From positions 186,001 through 250,000 of the forward strand of contig NZ_LUVZ01000001.1 of assembly GCF_001593385.1 (NCBI RefSeq): a stretch of 64,000 bases of DNA. The letters run 5' to 3'. The DNA comes from Chryseobacterium cucumeris. Lineage in GTDB: Bacteria > Bacteroidota > Bacteroidia > Flavobacteriales > Weeksellaceae. Of the stretch, positions 26,862 through 35,132 are shown piece by piece; within the stretch, counting starts at the first letter, position 1; each line of letters opens with the position of its first letter. A model generated the notes under the pieces. It was not told where the DNA came from. It worked only from the letters and a program-made list of their open reading frames with translations, and ran no database searches. Position numbers and translations under genes: made by a program.

Positions 26862-27707
26862 ATGGAAAAAATCGGATTTATCGGACTAGGAAATATGGGC
26901 CACCCTATGGCAAAGAATATTGAAAAAGCAGGTTTTCCACTTTCGGTTTACAACAGATCATTGGAAAAAACCAAAGGTTTTCAGGAAAAATCTACCATCT
27001 ATACCGAAATTAAAGACCTTGTACAAAACAGTGATATTATATTCACCATGCTGACCAACGACAGTGCTGTAAAAGAAGTATATAAAGAGATTCTTCCTTT
27101 AGACATTCAGGAAAAACTCTTTGTGGATATGAGTACTATTTCTTCGGAAACGTCCACAGAAACCGCTGCCGCTCTCAAAATAAAAGAAGCATCTTTTATC
27201 GATGCTCCTGTAGCAGGAAGTACTTTACCGGCAAAAGAAGGAACACTGATCATTATGGCAGGAGGTGAGGAAAACGATATCCAGCGCGCTATGCCTTATC
27301 TTTTTAAAATGGGAAAATCTGTAAAACATTTGGGTGAAAACGGAAAAGGAATCGCAGGGAAACTATCGATCAATTATTTTTTGTCCACTATCTATCAGGG
27401 ACTGGCGGAAACTGTTTTACTCTCAGAAAAATTAGGAATTGAACGATCAGATATGCTGGAAATTATTAACGAAAGTGCCAGCGGAAGCGGTGCAACCAAA
27501 GTAAAAACGCCATTGTTGATTGAAGATCAGTACGCTCCGGCATTTGCCCTTGATCTGATGCTGAAAGACATTCTTCTCGCTAAAAATGCAGGAGCAGATT
27601 ATCCTCTTTCCGAAGCTTTGATTCAAACCTATCAAAATGCGCATGACAAAGGTTTTGGTGAAGATGATGTGATTGGAATCATCAATTATTTGAAAACAAT
27701 AAGATAA
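26862..27707 (+). CDS. NAD(P)-dependent beta-hydroxyacid dehydrogenase
   Basis: A 281-residue member of the 6-phosphogluconate/3-hydroxyisobutyrate dehydrogenase family. It has a Rossmann motif GFIGLGNMGHPMAKN at the start, the substrate loop DAPVAGSTLPAKEGTL, and the catalytic Lys in NGKGIAGKLSINYFLS. It may reduce succinic semialdehyde, tartronate semialdehyde or a similar compound. It is followed 11 bp later by a PPC/DUF296 gene. A -7 box TAATTTTG at 26713-26720 may be the promoter. Confidence 0.92.
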   Translation: MEKIGFIGLGNMGHPMAKNIEKAGFPLSVYNRSLEKTKGFQEKSTIYTEIKDLVQNSDIIFTMLTNDSAVKEVYKEILPLDIQEKLFVDMSTISSETSTETAAALKIKEASFIDAPVAGSTLPAKEGTLIIMAGGEENDIQRAMPYLFKMGKSVKHLGENGKGIAGKLSINYFLSTIYQGLAETVLLSEKLGIERSDMLEIINESASGSGATKVKTPLLIEDQYAPAFALDLMLKDILLAKNAGADYPLSEALIQTYQNAHDKGFGEDDVIGIINYLKTIR

Positions 27708-27718
27708 ATACAGAGATT

Positions 27719-28165
27719 ATGAATTACAAAGGAAACCGTTGGTCTGCCAGAAAAACAGATCAGATTTACCTCTTGAGTCTTGATAATCATTCCTATATTA
27801 TAGAAACTTTAACGGATTTTATTCAGGATCAAAATATCCAGGCAGGAGAAGTAACCGGAATTGGAGCTGTAAGTGAAGCTACCCTTCGCTTCTTTAATCC
27901 CGCAACCAAAAAATATGTGGACAAGACTTTCAAAGAACAGATGGAAGTCACCAATATTTCCGGAAATGTGTCTGAAATAGAAGGGAAACTGACACTTCAC
28001 CTTCATATAACGCTGGGAAGAGAAGATTATACCGCTTTGGCTGGGCATCTTCTGGAGGCAAAAATTCAGGGAGCGGCAGAATTTATTTTCTATCCATTGA
28101 ATACAAGGGCTGTCAAAATCAAAAATGAAGAAATAGGCATCAACCTCTATGATTTCGAAAAATAG
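27719..28165 (+). CDS. PPC/DUF296 domain protein
   Basis: A 148-residue protein made of one PPC (plant and prokaryote conserved, DUF296) domain. It has the typical GEVTGIGAVSEATLRFF and LHLHITLGREDYTALAGHL segments, the latter with His residues that can bind metal. Some members bind DNA (AT-hook proteins of plants); bacterial ones are mostly uncharacterised. It shares a unit with the dehydrogenase upstream. Confidence 0.9.
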   Translation: MNYKGNRWSARKTDQIYLLSLDNHSYIIETLTDFIQDQNIQAGEVTGIGAVSEATLRFFNPATKKYVDKTFKEQMEVTNISGNVSEIEGKLTLHLHITLGREDYTALAGHLLEAKIQGAAEFIFYPLNTRAVKIKNEEIGINLYDFEK

Positions 28166-28214
28166 GGTTTCAATTGCTGTTGAAAAATAGTAAGTTTAAT
28201 GAAATATTTATTGG

Positions 28215-28799
28215 ATGTTTGAAGTACTGCTTTCCCATATCGAAAACAAGGTTGATATCACGGACGAACAGAAGAATAGGATTCAGTCCTATTTTACCCT
28301 TAAAAAACTTCGCAGAAAACAGTATCTTCTTATGGAAGGAGATGTCTGCAAATCGTTGTCTTTTGTAAGCAAGGGGTTGCTGAAGTCTTATTTTCTTGAT
28401 GAAAAAGGAAATGAGCACATCAATATGTTCGCCTTTGAGGGCTGGTGGATTTCAGATTTCAACAGTTTTATCAATCAGGAAAAATCTGTCCTGAATATTG
28501 ATGCTATTGAAGAAACAGAAGTCCTGATGATTACCCTGGAAAACTATGAAAAAATGATGCTGGAAATTCCTATGATGGACCGCTATTTCAGAATTTTATA
28601 TCAAAACAGCCTTGTCACAAAAGATTACAGACTCATTGTTTCCAATAGCTATACGGCTGAAGAAAAATATCTTCAACTGGTACAAAAGAATCCTGAAATG
28701 ATCAAAAGAGTTCCACACAACCTTATTGCTTCTTATCTTGGTCTTGCTCCTGAAACCGTAAGCAGAATCCGTAAAAAGAATTTTATGAATAATCCTTGA
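28215..28799 (+). CDS. Crp/Fnr family regulator
   Basis: A 194-residue regulator with an N-terminal cyclic-nucleotide-binding fold and a C-terminal HTH (LIASYLGLAPETVSRIRKKN). The recognition helix has Glu and Ser-Arg in PETVSR, the same contacts (E, S, R) that E. coli Fnr uses to read TTGAT-n4-ATCAA. Its stop codon is part of exactly such a site (28796-28809), and a second lies 23 bp further, before the next gene. It probably activates that gene. Confidence 0.92.
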   Translation: MFEVLLSHIENKVDITDEQKNRIQSYFTLKKLRRKQYLLMEGDVCKSLSFVSKGLLKSYFLDEKGNEHINMFAFEGWWISDFNSFINQEKSVLNIDAIEETEVLMITLENYEKMMLEIPMMDRYFRILYQNSLVTKDYRLIVSNSYTAEEKYLQLVQKNPEMIKRVPHNLIASYLGLAPETVSRIRKKNFMNNP

Positions 28800-28862
28800 T
28801 CCAGATCAACCCAAATGCATGATCCACATCAATGGTAAAGCCTTCTGTCAGCCATAATTTTG
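28796..28862 (+). promoter_or_regulatory. tandem Fnr-like sites and promoter
   Basis: Site 1 TTGATCCAGATCAA (28796-28809) is a perfect match to TTGATnnnnATCAA. Site 2 ATGATCCACATCAA (28819-28832) differs in one base. Their centres are 23 bp apart. A -7 box TAATTTTG follows at 28855-28862. The centre of site 2 is 29.5 bp from the first T of the -7 box, which places it at about -41, the class II activator position. Confidence 0.7.
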
Positions 28863-28884
28863 TACAGGAAATTTTACAATACTT

Positions 28885-29952
28885 ATGGAAAATATTGCAT
28901 TGGTAGTTGGCGCTACCGGAATTACAGGAAGTAACCTTGCTGAAGAATTGATTGCACAAGGCTGGACAACATACGGATTATCCAGAAACCCGAACACTCC
29001 TATTGATGGTCTTCGTCCCATTAAAGCAGACCTGATGAATGAGCAGAACCTTGCAGAAGCACTGAAAGAGATCTCTCCCACTCATATCTACTTTACCACA
29101 TGGATGCGCTGCGACACAGAAGAAGAAAATATCCGTGTCAACAGCCTATTGGTGAGAAATCTGCTAAACGTTTTATCCCATAAAAAATCGGTTCAGCATG
29201 TGGCTTTGGTTACAGGGCTTAAACATTATCTGGGGCCATTTGAAGCTTATGCTAAAGAAAGCGTTTTACCGGAAACACCTGTCAGAGAAGAACATCCAAG
29301 ACTTCCCCTTCCCAACTTTTATTACGCGCAGGAAGACGAAGTATATAAAGCTTCTGAAAGAGATGGTTTTACCTGGAGCATTCACAGGCCTCACACCGTA
29401 GTTGGATATGCCATAGGAAATCTTATGAATATCGGAACTACATTGGCTGTATACGCCAGCATCTGCAAAGAAACCGGAAGAAAGTTCATCTGGCCGGGTT
29501 CAGAGGCTCAATGGAACGGTGTTTCAGATGTGACTGATGCCAAAATACTGGCTAAACAATTGGTTTGGGCATCATCTACAGAATCTGCAAAAAACCAGTC
29601 TTTTAATATTGTTAACGGAGATGTTTTCCGATGGAAATGGCTTTGGAAAAAACTGGCGGTCTGGTTTGGTGTAGAAGCTGAAGGTTTCAACGGAACTATA
29701 AGACCTCTTGAAAAAGAACTGGAAAACGATCACGAAACCTGGACAGCCATTGCAGAAAAATATAATCTCAAAGAAAGTAATCTTAACCGTCTGTCGTCTG
29801 CATGGCATACTGACCTGGATCTGGGGAGACCTCTGGAAGTGATGTGTGATATGTCTAAAAGCAGAAAACTGGGCTTTACAGCTTACACAAGTACAGAAGA
29901 CTCTTTTACACAGGTATTTGAAAGATTAAGATCAGAAAATATGATCCCATAA
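28885..29952 (+). CDS. PRISE-like SDR oxidoreductase
   Basis: A 355-residue atypical short-chain dehydrogenase of the progesterone 5-beta-reductase/iridoid synthase-like (PRISE) family. NADP-binding is through VVGATGITGSNLAEEL and SRNP. The family's catalytic residues appear as Lys113 in GLKHYLG and Tyr146/147 in NFYYAQED. Family members reduce enones. It is a single gene after a Crp/Fnr regulator, with two Fnr-like sites in its promoter. Physiological substrate is unknown. Confidence 0.9.
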   Translation: MENIALVVGATGITGSNLAEELIAQGWTTYGLSRNPNTPIDGLRPIKADLMNEQNLAEALKEISPTHIYFTTWMRCDTEEENIRVNSLLVRNLLNVLSHKKSVQHVALVTGLKHYLGPFEAYAKESVLPETPVREEHPRLPLPNFYYAQEDEVYKASERDGFTWSIHRPHTVVGYAIGNLMNIGTTLAVYASICKETGRKFIWPGSEAQWNGVSDVTDAKILAKQLVWASSTESAKNQSFNIVNGDVFRWKWLWKKLAVWFGVEAEGFNGTIRPLEKELENDHETWTAIAEKYNLKESNLNRLSSAWHTDLDLGRPLEVMCDMSKSRKLGFTAYTSTEDSFTQVFERLRSENMIP

Positions 29953-29999
29953 CAGTAAGAAAACGCAAAGAGGCCGGAAAATCATAAATGATCGATAGA

Positions 30000-30118
30000 T
30001 TCTCGCAGATGTTGTGATTAATCAACGATTCAGGATCACATTTTATCAGAGATAAAATCCTTGCGACTTAAAATCATCACATTGTAAAACCTTTCTTGCG
30101 TCTTTGCGCTTTTCCAAC
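30000..30118. repeat. CGCAGAT-type dispersed repeat (diverged copy)
   Basis: The segment begins TCTCGCAGATGTTGTGATTA and ends near a CTTGCGTCTTTGCGCTTTTC sequence. Similar pieces occur at 45195-45258, 45956-46022 and 49271-49336. It lies between convergent genes and shows no coding. Confidence 0.4.
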
Positions 30119-30160
30119 AGTTAAATTATAGTATAATTGTGTTTTTTTAATGGTTAAAAG

Positions 30161-30967
30161 TTAGACCTCCGTAGTCGTCACTCCAAACTTTTTTTTGAAA
30201 GAAGAATAAAAATGAGATAAATTCTCAAAACCCAGATCAAGATAAATATCTGAAGGCTTTTTATCTCTGTTCTTAATTAAATAATAGGCTTCTTGTAATC
30301 TTTTTTCTTTCAGCCATTGCTTGGGTGTCATTTCAAAAGTTTTGCTGAAATCTCTTTTAAATCCCGAAAGACTGCGTCCTGTAAGTCTTGCAAAAGCATC
30401 TACAGATACATTGAACATAAAGTTTTTGTTCATAAATTCTTTAAGATCAATCTTATGAGGTTCAGAAAAATCAAAAAGAAGATTTTTAACATCCGGATTA
30501 CTCAGCAAAAGTAATTCAATAGCTTCCTTCACCTTTAATGCTGCTAACTTTGAGGGAATTTTCTTTGTTTTATTAATGTAAGGAATAAGAGAAGCAAAAT
30601 AGCTCTCAAAAAAATCATCAGGTTCAAAAAATAACCGCTCATTACCACTAAAACCTGTATTTACGGTTATTTTATTTTCTGTAGCATACTGTCTCAGCGT
30701 TTCATCATCCAATGTAATGGAAACAAACTGATACTTTTCATGGCTCGAAGGATATTTGATCGTTCTGATCAGTTGGTTTTTTCTGACCATAACTACGGTA
30801 TTTTCTTTAATCACCGTTTTACCATGCTCATGAAAAGCATGAGTCTCTCCGGATATCTGAAATCCCAGAAAATGATCCGGAATAAACTCTTCATGGCCTC
30901 TGTAAGATTCAAAGGCGCATGAATAAACCAGTTTGTCAAATATGATCTCAGAAGTATTTTCCATCAT
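30161..30967 (-). CDS. AraC family regulator
   Basis: A 268-residue regulator. The N-terminal part (about 1-140) is a cupin-like sensor, and the C-terminal about 100 residues are a double HTH (VDAFARLTGRSLSGFKRDFS and the LGFENLSHFYSSFKKKFGV signature). It is the last gene of a minus-strand run SDR, GlcG, AraC with short spacing (15 bp to GlcG), so it may control that run. Confidence 0.93.
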   Translation of the reverse strand: MMENTSEIIFDKLVYSCAFESYRGHEEFIPDHFLGFQISGETHAFHEHGKTVIKENTVVMVRKNQLIRTIKYPSSHEKYQFVSITLDDETLRQYATENKITVNTGFSGNERLFFEPDDFFESYFASLIPYINKTKKIPSKLAALKVKEAIELLLLSNPDVKNLLFDFSEPHKIDLKEFMNKNFMFNVSVDAFARLTGRSLSGFKRDFSKTFEMTPKQWLKEKRLQEAYYLIKNRDKKPSDIYLDLGFENLSHFYSSFKKKFGVTTTEV

Positions 30968-30982
30968 GCAAATATCTGAAAT

Positions 30983-31384
30983 TTAAGCAATAGCCTGTGC
31001 TCCTGCTTCTGCAATTTCCTTATCCTGCTCGGGGCTTCCTCCTGAAGAACCTATAGCACCAATAATTTTTCCTTCTGCATTTTGAAGAACAACACCACCT
31101 GCAATAGTCAAAAGCCCTTCATTTGAATTCAGCATACCATATCCATGGATGCCTGTTTCTGAGATAATACTTCCCATCATTTCAGTATTTACACTAAACA
31201 TAGCGGCAGTTCTTGCTTTTTTAACGGCAAAATCAATCACTCCATAAACACTATCCAGTCTTGCTAATGCGATAAGGTGTCCGCCCATATCTACCACAGC
31301 AATAGTTACAGGAATATTTAGAGATAATGCTTTTTCCTTGGCTGTTTGCAAAGCCTTTTCGGCTGTTTTATAATTCAACTCCAT
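30983..31384 (-). CDS. GlcG/HbpS family protein
   Basis: A 133-residue protein of the GlcG/HbpS (DUF336) fold. It has the typical VTIAVVDMGGHLIALARLD and GGVVLQNAEGKIIGAIGSSG segments. Members bind heme or small metabolites, or assist a neighbouring enzyme; the role is uncertain. It starts 4 bp after the SDR stop and is in operon with the SDR and AraC genes. Confidence 0.9.
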   Translation of the reverse strand: MELNYKTAEKALQTAKEKALSLNIPVTIAVVDMGGHLIALARLDSVYGVIDFAVKKARTAAMFSVNTEMMGSIISETGIHGYGMLNSNEGLLTIAGGVVLQNAEGKIIGAIGSSGGSPEQDKEIAEAGAQAIA

Positions 31385-31388
31385 GATA

Positions 31389-32180
31389 TTAGCTTTTTGC
31401 GGTCCATGCCTCTGCCTGAAGCTGTTTTACAAACTCTTCGGTTTCCTTCGGATGAACATTTCTGAAGTTGCTGTTGTCATCTAAAGCTACATTTACAATC
31501 ACTTCGGCCATAGACTGAGGATCAAGCTGATGTGCTAAAGATTCTGCTGCTCCGTCAAACGCTGATTCAGGAGTAAAGTTGCTTTTCGGATCATACCAAT
31601 GGAAAATAGAATCTACGCCTCTATCATTGAAACCTGTTCCAAATACACCTGGATTACAAGTTGCAATTTTGATATTGAACGGAGCTAACTCAGTTCTCAA
31701 TCCTTCTGCAATAGACTCCAAAGCATGTTTTGAAGAGCAATAAGCGGCAACATAAGGAACGGTCCATAAACCTCCCATCGAAGACGTGAAAATAATCTTT
31801 CCACTTTTCTTTTCTACAAACCTTTTAATAAAACCTTGTGCAAGGTTCAATGCACCAAATACATTCACTTCAAACATAGAACGGATAATGTCTACGGGCT
31901 GTTCCGCAATCGGACCGCCTTCCATAATTCCGGCATTGCTGATGAGAATGTCAATATCACCATATTTCTTTACAATATAGTCTACATCTCTTTGGCTTGT
32001 TACATCCAGTTTGTCGACAGTCAGATCAACTCCCTGTTCTTTAGCTTCACGGATTAAATCACTCATTTGAGGATAGACCTGAGCTGTAGCGATTATTTTG
32101 TGTCCTTTTTTAGCAAGATCAAAAGCTACTATCTTTCCAAATCCACTTGCTGCCCCTGTAATTAAAATTGTTTTACTCAT
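31389..32180 (-). CDS. SDR family oxidoreductase
   Basis: A 263-residue classical short-chain dehydrogenase. It has a TGAASGFGK cofactor motif, the NAGIMEGG motif, and a catalytic YCSSK (Tyr-x-x-x-Lys). First gene of the SDR-GlcG-AraC run, which begins 198 bp from the divergent S41 gene. Substrate is unknown; NADP preference cannot be decided. Confidence 0.93.
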   Translation of the reverse strand: MSKTILITGAASGFGKIVAFDLAKKGHKIIATAQVYPQMSDLIREAKEQGVDLTVDKLDVTSQRDVDYIVKKYGDIDILISNAGIMEGGPIAEQPVDIIRSMFEVNVFGALNLAQGFIKRFVEKKSGKIIFTSSMGGLWTVPYVAAYCSSKHALESIAEGLRTELAPFNIKIATCNPGVFGTGFNDRGVDSIFHWYDPKSNFTPESAFDGAAESLAHQLDPQSMAEVIVNVALDDNSNFRNVHPKETEEFVKQLQAEAWTAKS

Positions 32181-32378
32181 TGTATTCTTTTTTAATGATG
32201 TACAAATTTCAAAGATTTTAAGAAGGTCAATATTGCCTGAAAGTTCATTTTCATATTGCTGAAAAGCTCAAAAAGTGCATCAGAAAAGATTTTTTAGAAA
32301 AATTCTCTTTTTTGCATCATAAAAAATTAGGATTATCGTTAGGTTTGTAAGCTTTACAACACAACTAATAACTAATAT

Positions 32379-33827
32379 ATGCTTAAAATTAAAACACTTT
32401 TTTTAATTTTTATCACATCTACTTCTTTTAGCTTTGCTCAAAACTGCAATTGTGAAAGTAATTATCAGTGGGTAAAAAAGACTTTTGAAGAAAATGATGC
32501 CGGATATCAGTATGTGATTGATAAAAAAGGTCTTCCCGCTTATCAGGCTCATAATGATGACTTTCTGAAAAGAATCAAAAATGCAAAATCCGATACAGAA
32601 TGTTATCAGACAATATATGACTGGCTTAAATTCTTCAGATCCGGTCATTTTTCAGTTTCAAAAATAGAAAATAAAGCTACCGAAGCCCCGCCAGCAGCTA
32701 GTGAAAATACCAAAACAGAATTGGTGAAAATAGATCTTGAAAAGTTCAAAAAAGAAGCTGCATCTAAAAATGATTCAGATATTGAAGGAATCTGGGAAGT
32801 TGAGCCCTATACAATAGGTATTAAAAAGTTTGGGGAAGTCTATAAAGGTTTTATCATACAATCCGCAGCCGAAAACTGGAAACCTAATGAATTAAAGCTG
32901 ACTTTCAACAACGATAAAACAAAAGGAACCTATTATCTGAGAAATAAAACCGGACAGGAAATTCACGATATGAGACTTGTAGGAAAAAACTATCTTGAAA
33001 TCAATGACTTTACCCTGAAAAGAGTTTCCCCGAAATTTGAAAAAGAAGAAGGAATTGAAACGTATTATGAGGCTATTATGGCACAAAAACCGTTCCTGAA
33101 GCAGCTTAATAAGACTACACTGCTTTTGAGAATCCCTTCATTTAATGGTGCTTTGAAAAAAGATATTGACAGCGTTATTACAGCCAATAAATCAAAAATT
33201 GAAAGTACAGAAAATCTAATTATTGATATCAGATATAATGGTGGTGGAAGTGATAACAGTTTTGCCAAAATTATTCCTTATCTCTACACAAACCCTATCC
33301 GAAGTGTAAGAACACAGCTTTATTCTACAAAACTGAATAATCAGAGAATGCTTGATTTCTATGACAACTATCAGAAATATGGTATGCAGGCAGATGAAAG
33401 AGAATATCTGAAGAAAGCTTATGACAAGCTCAGCAAGAACTTAGGCAAATTTGTAAGCCTTCAGGATGATGGAAAAATTGTAGGAATCACCAAAATGGAT
33501 AAAATTTCACCATATCCAAAGAATGTAGGAATCATCATTAATAACGGAAACGGAAGTACTGCAGAAGAATTTTTACTGGCTGCTAAACAAAGTAAAAAAG
33601 TAAAGCTTTTCGGAACCACTACTGCCGGAGTTCTGGATATCTCCAATATGTATTTTGTAAATTCCCCTTGTAACGAGTTTAAAATGGGTTATGCACTCTC
33701 CAAAAGCTTTCGTATTCCTGATATGGCCATTGACGAAAAAGGTATTCAACCCGATTATTTCATAGACAAAACTATTCCGGATTATCAATGGATTGACTTC
33801 GTAAATGACGTGTTGAATGAAAAATAA
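32379..33827 (+). CDS. S41 family peptidase
   Basis: A 482-residue secreted serine protease of the C-terminal-processing (S41) family. It has a signal peptide (about 1-20, SFA-Q). The Cys-containing mature N-terminus is NCNCESNY. A central domain is followed by the S41 core with LIIDIRYNGGGSD and the nucleophile Ser392 in GNGSTAEEF. No PDZ domain is evident, as in tricorn-like S41 proteins of Bacteroidota. A -7 box TAGGTTTG lies at 32340-32347 and a terminator follows. Confidence 0.92.
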   Translation: MLKIKTLFLIFITSTSFSFAQNCNCESNYQWVKKTFEENDAGYQYVIDKKGLPAYQAHNDDFLKRIKNAKSDTECYQTIYDWLKFFRSGHFSVSKIENKATEAPPAASENTKTELVKIDLEKFKKEAASKNDSDIEGIWEVEPYTIGIKKFGEVYKGFIIQSAAENWKPNELKLTFNNDKTKGTYYLRNKTGQEIHDMRLVGKNYLEINDFTLKRVSPKFEKEEGIETYYEAIMAQKPFLKQLNKTTLLLRIPSFNGALKKDIDSVITANKSKIESTENLIIDIRYNGGGSDNSFAKIIPYLYTNPIRSVRTQLYSTKLNNQRMLDFYDNYQKYGMQADEREYLKKAYDKLSKNLGKFVSLQDDGKIVGITKMDKISPYPKNVGIIINNGNGSTAEEFLLAAKQSKKVKLFGTTTAGVLDISNMYFVNSPCNEFKMGYALSKSFRIPDMAIDEKGIQPDYFIDKTIPDYQWIDFVNDVLNEK

Positions 33828-33834
33828 TCGATAG

Positions 33835-33864
33835 AAGCTGTTTCGAATCGGAACAGCTTTTTTT
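33835..33864 (+). terminator. terminator after S41 gene
   Basis: Stem AAGCTGTT / AACAGCTT followed by seven T, starting 7 bp after the stop. Confidence 0.85.
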
Positions 33865-33867
33865 ATG

Positions 33868-33983
33868 CCTTCAATCTTTCCTGTATCATTTTCCATCAAT
33901 AGAAATGGACCATTATCCTGGGCGTAGTCGGAGAAAGCCTGTTTAATAAAAGAAATTTCATTACCGGCTTTGGCCTGAATTTA
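33868..33983 (-). pseudogene. possible gene remnant
   Basis: One minus-strand frame, bounded upstream by a stop, reads like a protein for about 38 residues (including AKAGNEISFIKQAFSDYAQD and FLLMENDTGKIEG) and then runs into the S41 terminator. There is no start. It may be the decayed 3' end of a lost gene. Family not recognised. Confidence 0.35.
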
Positions 33984-34109
33984 TTATGAATGATCATTCA
34001 AACATAATAGATCCTGTTATTAGATTTCATACCACAAAAATTAAAAAATAAACACTTTATTGTAAATTGGTTAAGTTTTTGAAGCTAATTCTATAAACCA
34101 ATTACACCA

Positions 34110-35132
34110 TTGAAATTAATCACATTTACAAAAAAAGGCATTTACTGTCCTCAGGGAAAATTTTATATAGATCCCTGGAGACCCGTCGAGATGGCTGTTA
34201 TCACCCATGGTCATGCTGATCATGCCCGCTGGGGAATGAAAAAATACCTTTGTCACCATTTTACCAAACCTATTCTGTACCAGAGAATTGGACCAGATAT
34301 CGAATGCCAGAGCGTAGAATATGGAGAAGTGATTACCATCAATGGAGTAAAACTTTCACTTCACCCTGCCGGACATATCATTGGTTCTGCTCAGATAAAG
34401 CTTGAATATAAAGGCTATGTAACTGTCATTTCAGGAGATTATAAAGTTCAGGATGATGGGTTAAGTACTCCTTTCGAACTGGTAAAATGCAATGAATTTG
34501 TGACAGAAAGCACCTTTGGACTGCCTATTTACAACTGGCTGGAAGTTCTGGACTTAAATAAAAAACTCCAGAACTGGGTTCTGAAAAATAAAGAAAACAA
34601 TAAAACTTCTGTATTCATAGGGTATTCTTTAGGAAAAGCCCAGCGTATCATGAAAGCAGTGGAAGATTTAGGGAAAATATATGTTCATTATTCTATCGGA
34701 AAGCTTAATGAAGCCTTTGAAACAGTCGGAATTGAACTTCCTGAATATACCATTGCGGATTTCAGAGAACGTCCGAAAGAAATGGAGCACGAAATTGTGA
34801 TTGTACCACCTGCTTTGCTCGACAGTAATATCATCAAAAAGATTCCAGATCCGGCCACGGCCATATGTTCCGGCTGGATGCAGGTACGTGGTGCCAGAAG
34901 ATGGCGAAGCGCGGACGCAGGATTTGCGATGAGTGATCATGCAGACTGGAAAGGGCTGTTACAAACGGTAAAAGCAACTGAAGCAGAGCTGGTTCATGTT
35001 ACTCATGGACAGACAGAAGTTTTTTCAAAATATCTTAATGAAACAGGAATTAAAGCAGATGTTGTAGAAACACTTTACGGTGAAGATGAAGAAGAATCTG
35101 AAAAAGAAATCTCACAAAATCCGGAATCATGA
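34110..35132 (+). CDS. ligase-associated MBL exonuclease
   Basis: A 340-residue MBL/beta-CASP-type nuclease of the ligase-associated DNA repair family. The zinc motif is THGHADH (32-38). The domain also has HPAGHIIGSAQ and the late SDHADW motif. The start is a TTG codon: the reading KLITFTKKGIYCPQ matches the family N-terminus, and no ATG is available close by. Its stop overlaps the ligase start (ATGA). It probably trims DNA ends for the ligase. Confidence 0.93.
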   Translation: MKLITFTKKGIYCPQGKFYIDPWRPVEMAVITHGHADHARWGMKKYLCHHFTKPILYQRIGPDIECQSVEYGEVITINGVKLSLHPAGHIIGSAQIKLEYKGYVTVISGDYKVQDDGLSTPFELVKCNEFVTESTFGLPIYNWLEVLDLNKKLQNWVLKNKENNKTSVFIGYSLGKAQRIMKAVEDLGKIYVHYSIGKLNEAFETVGIELPEYTIADFRERPKEMEHEIVIVPPALLDSNIIKKIPDPATAICSGWMQVRGARRWRSADAGFAMSDHADWKGLLQTVKATEAELVHVTHGQTEVFSKYLNETGIKADVVETLYGEDEEESEKEISQNPES

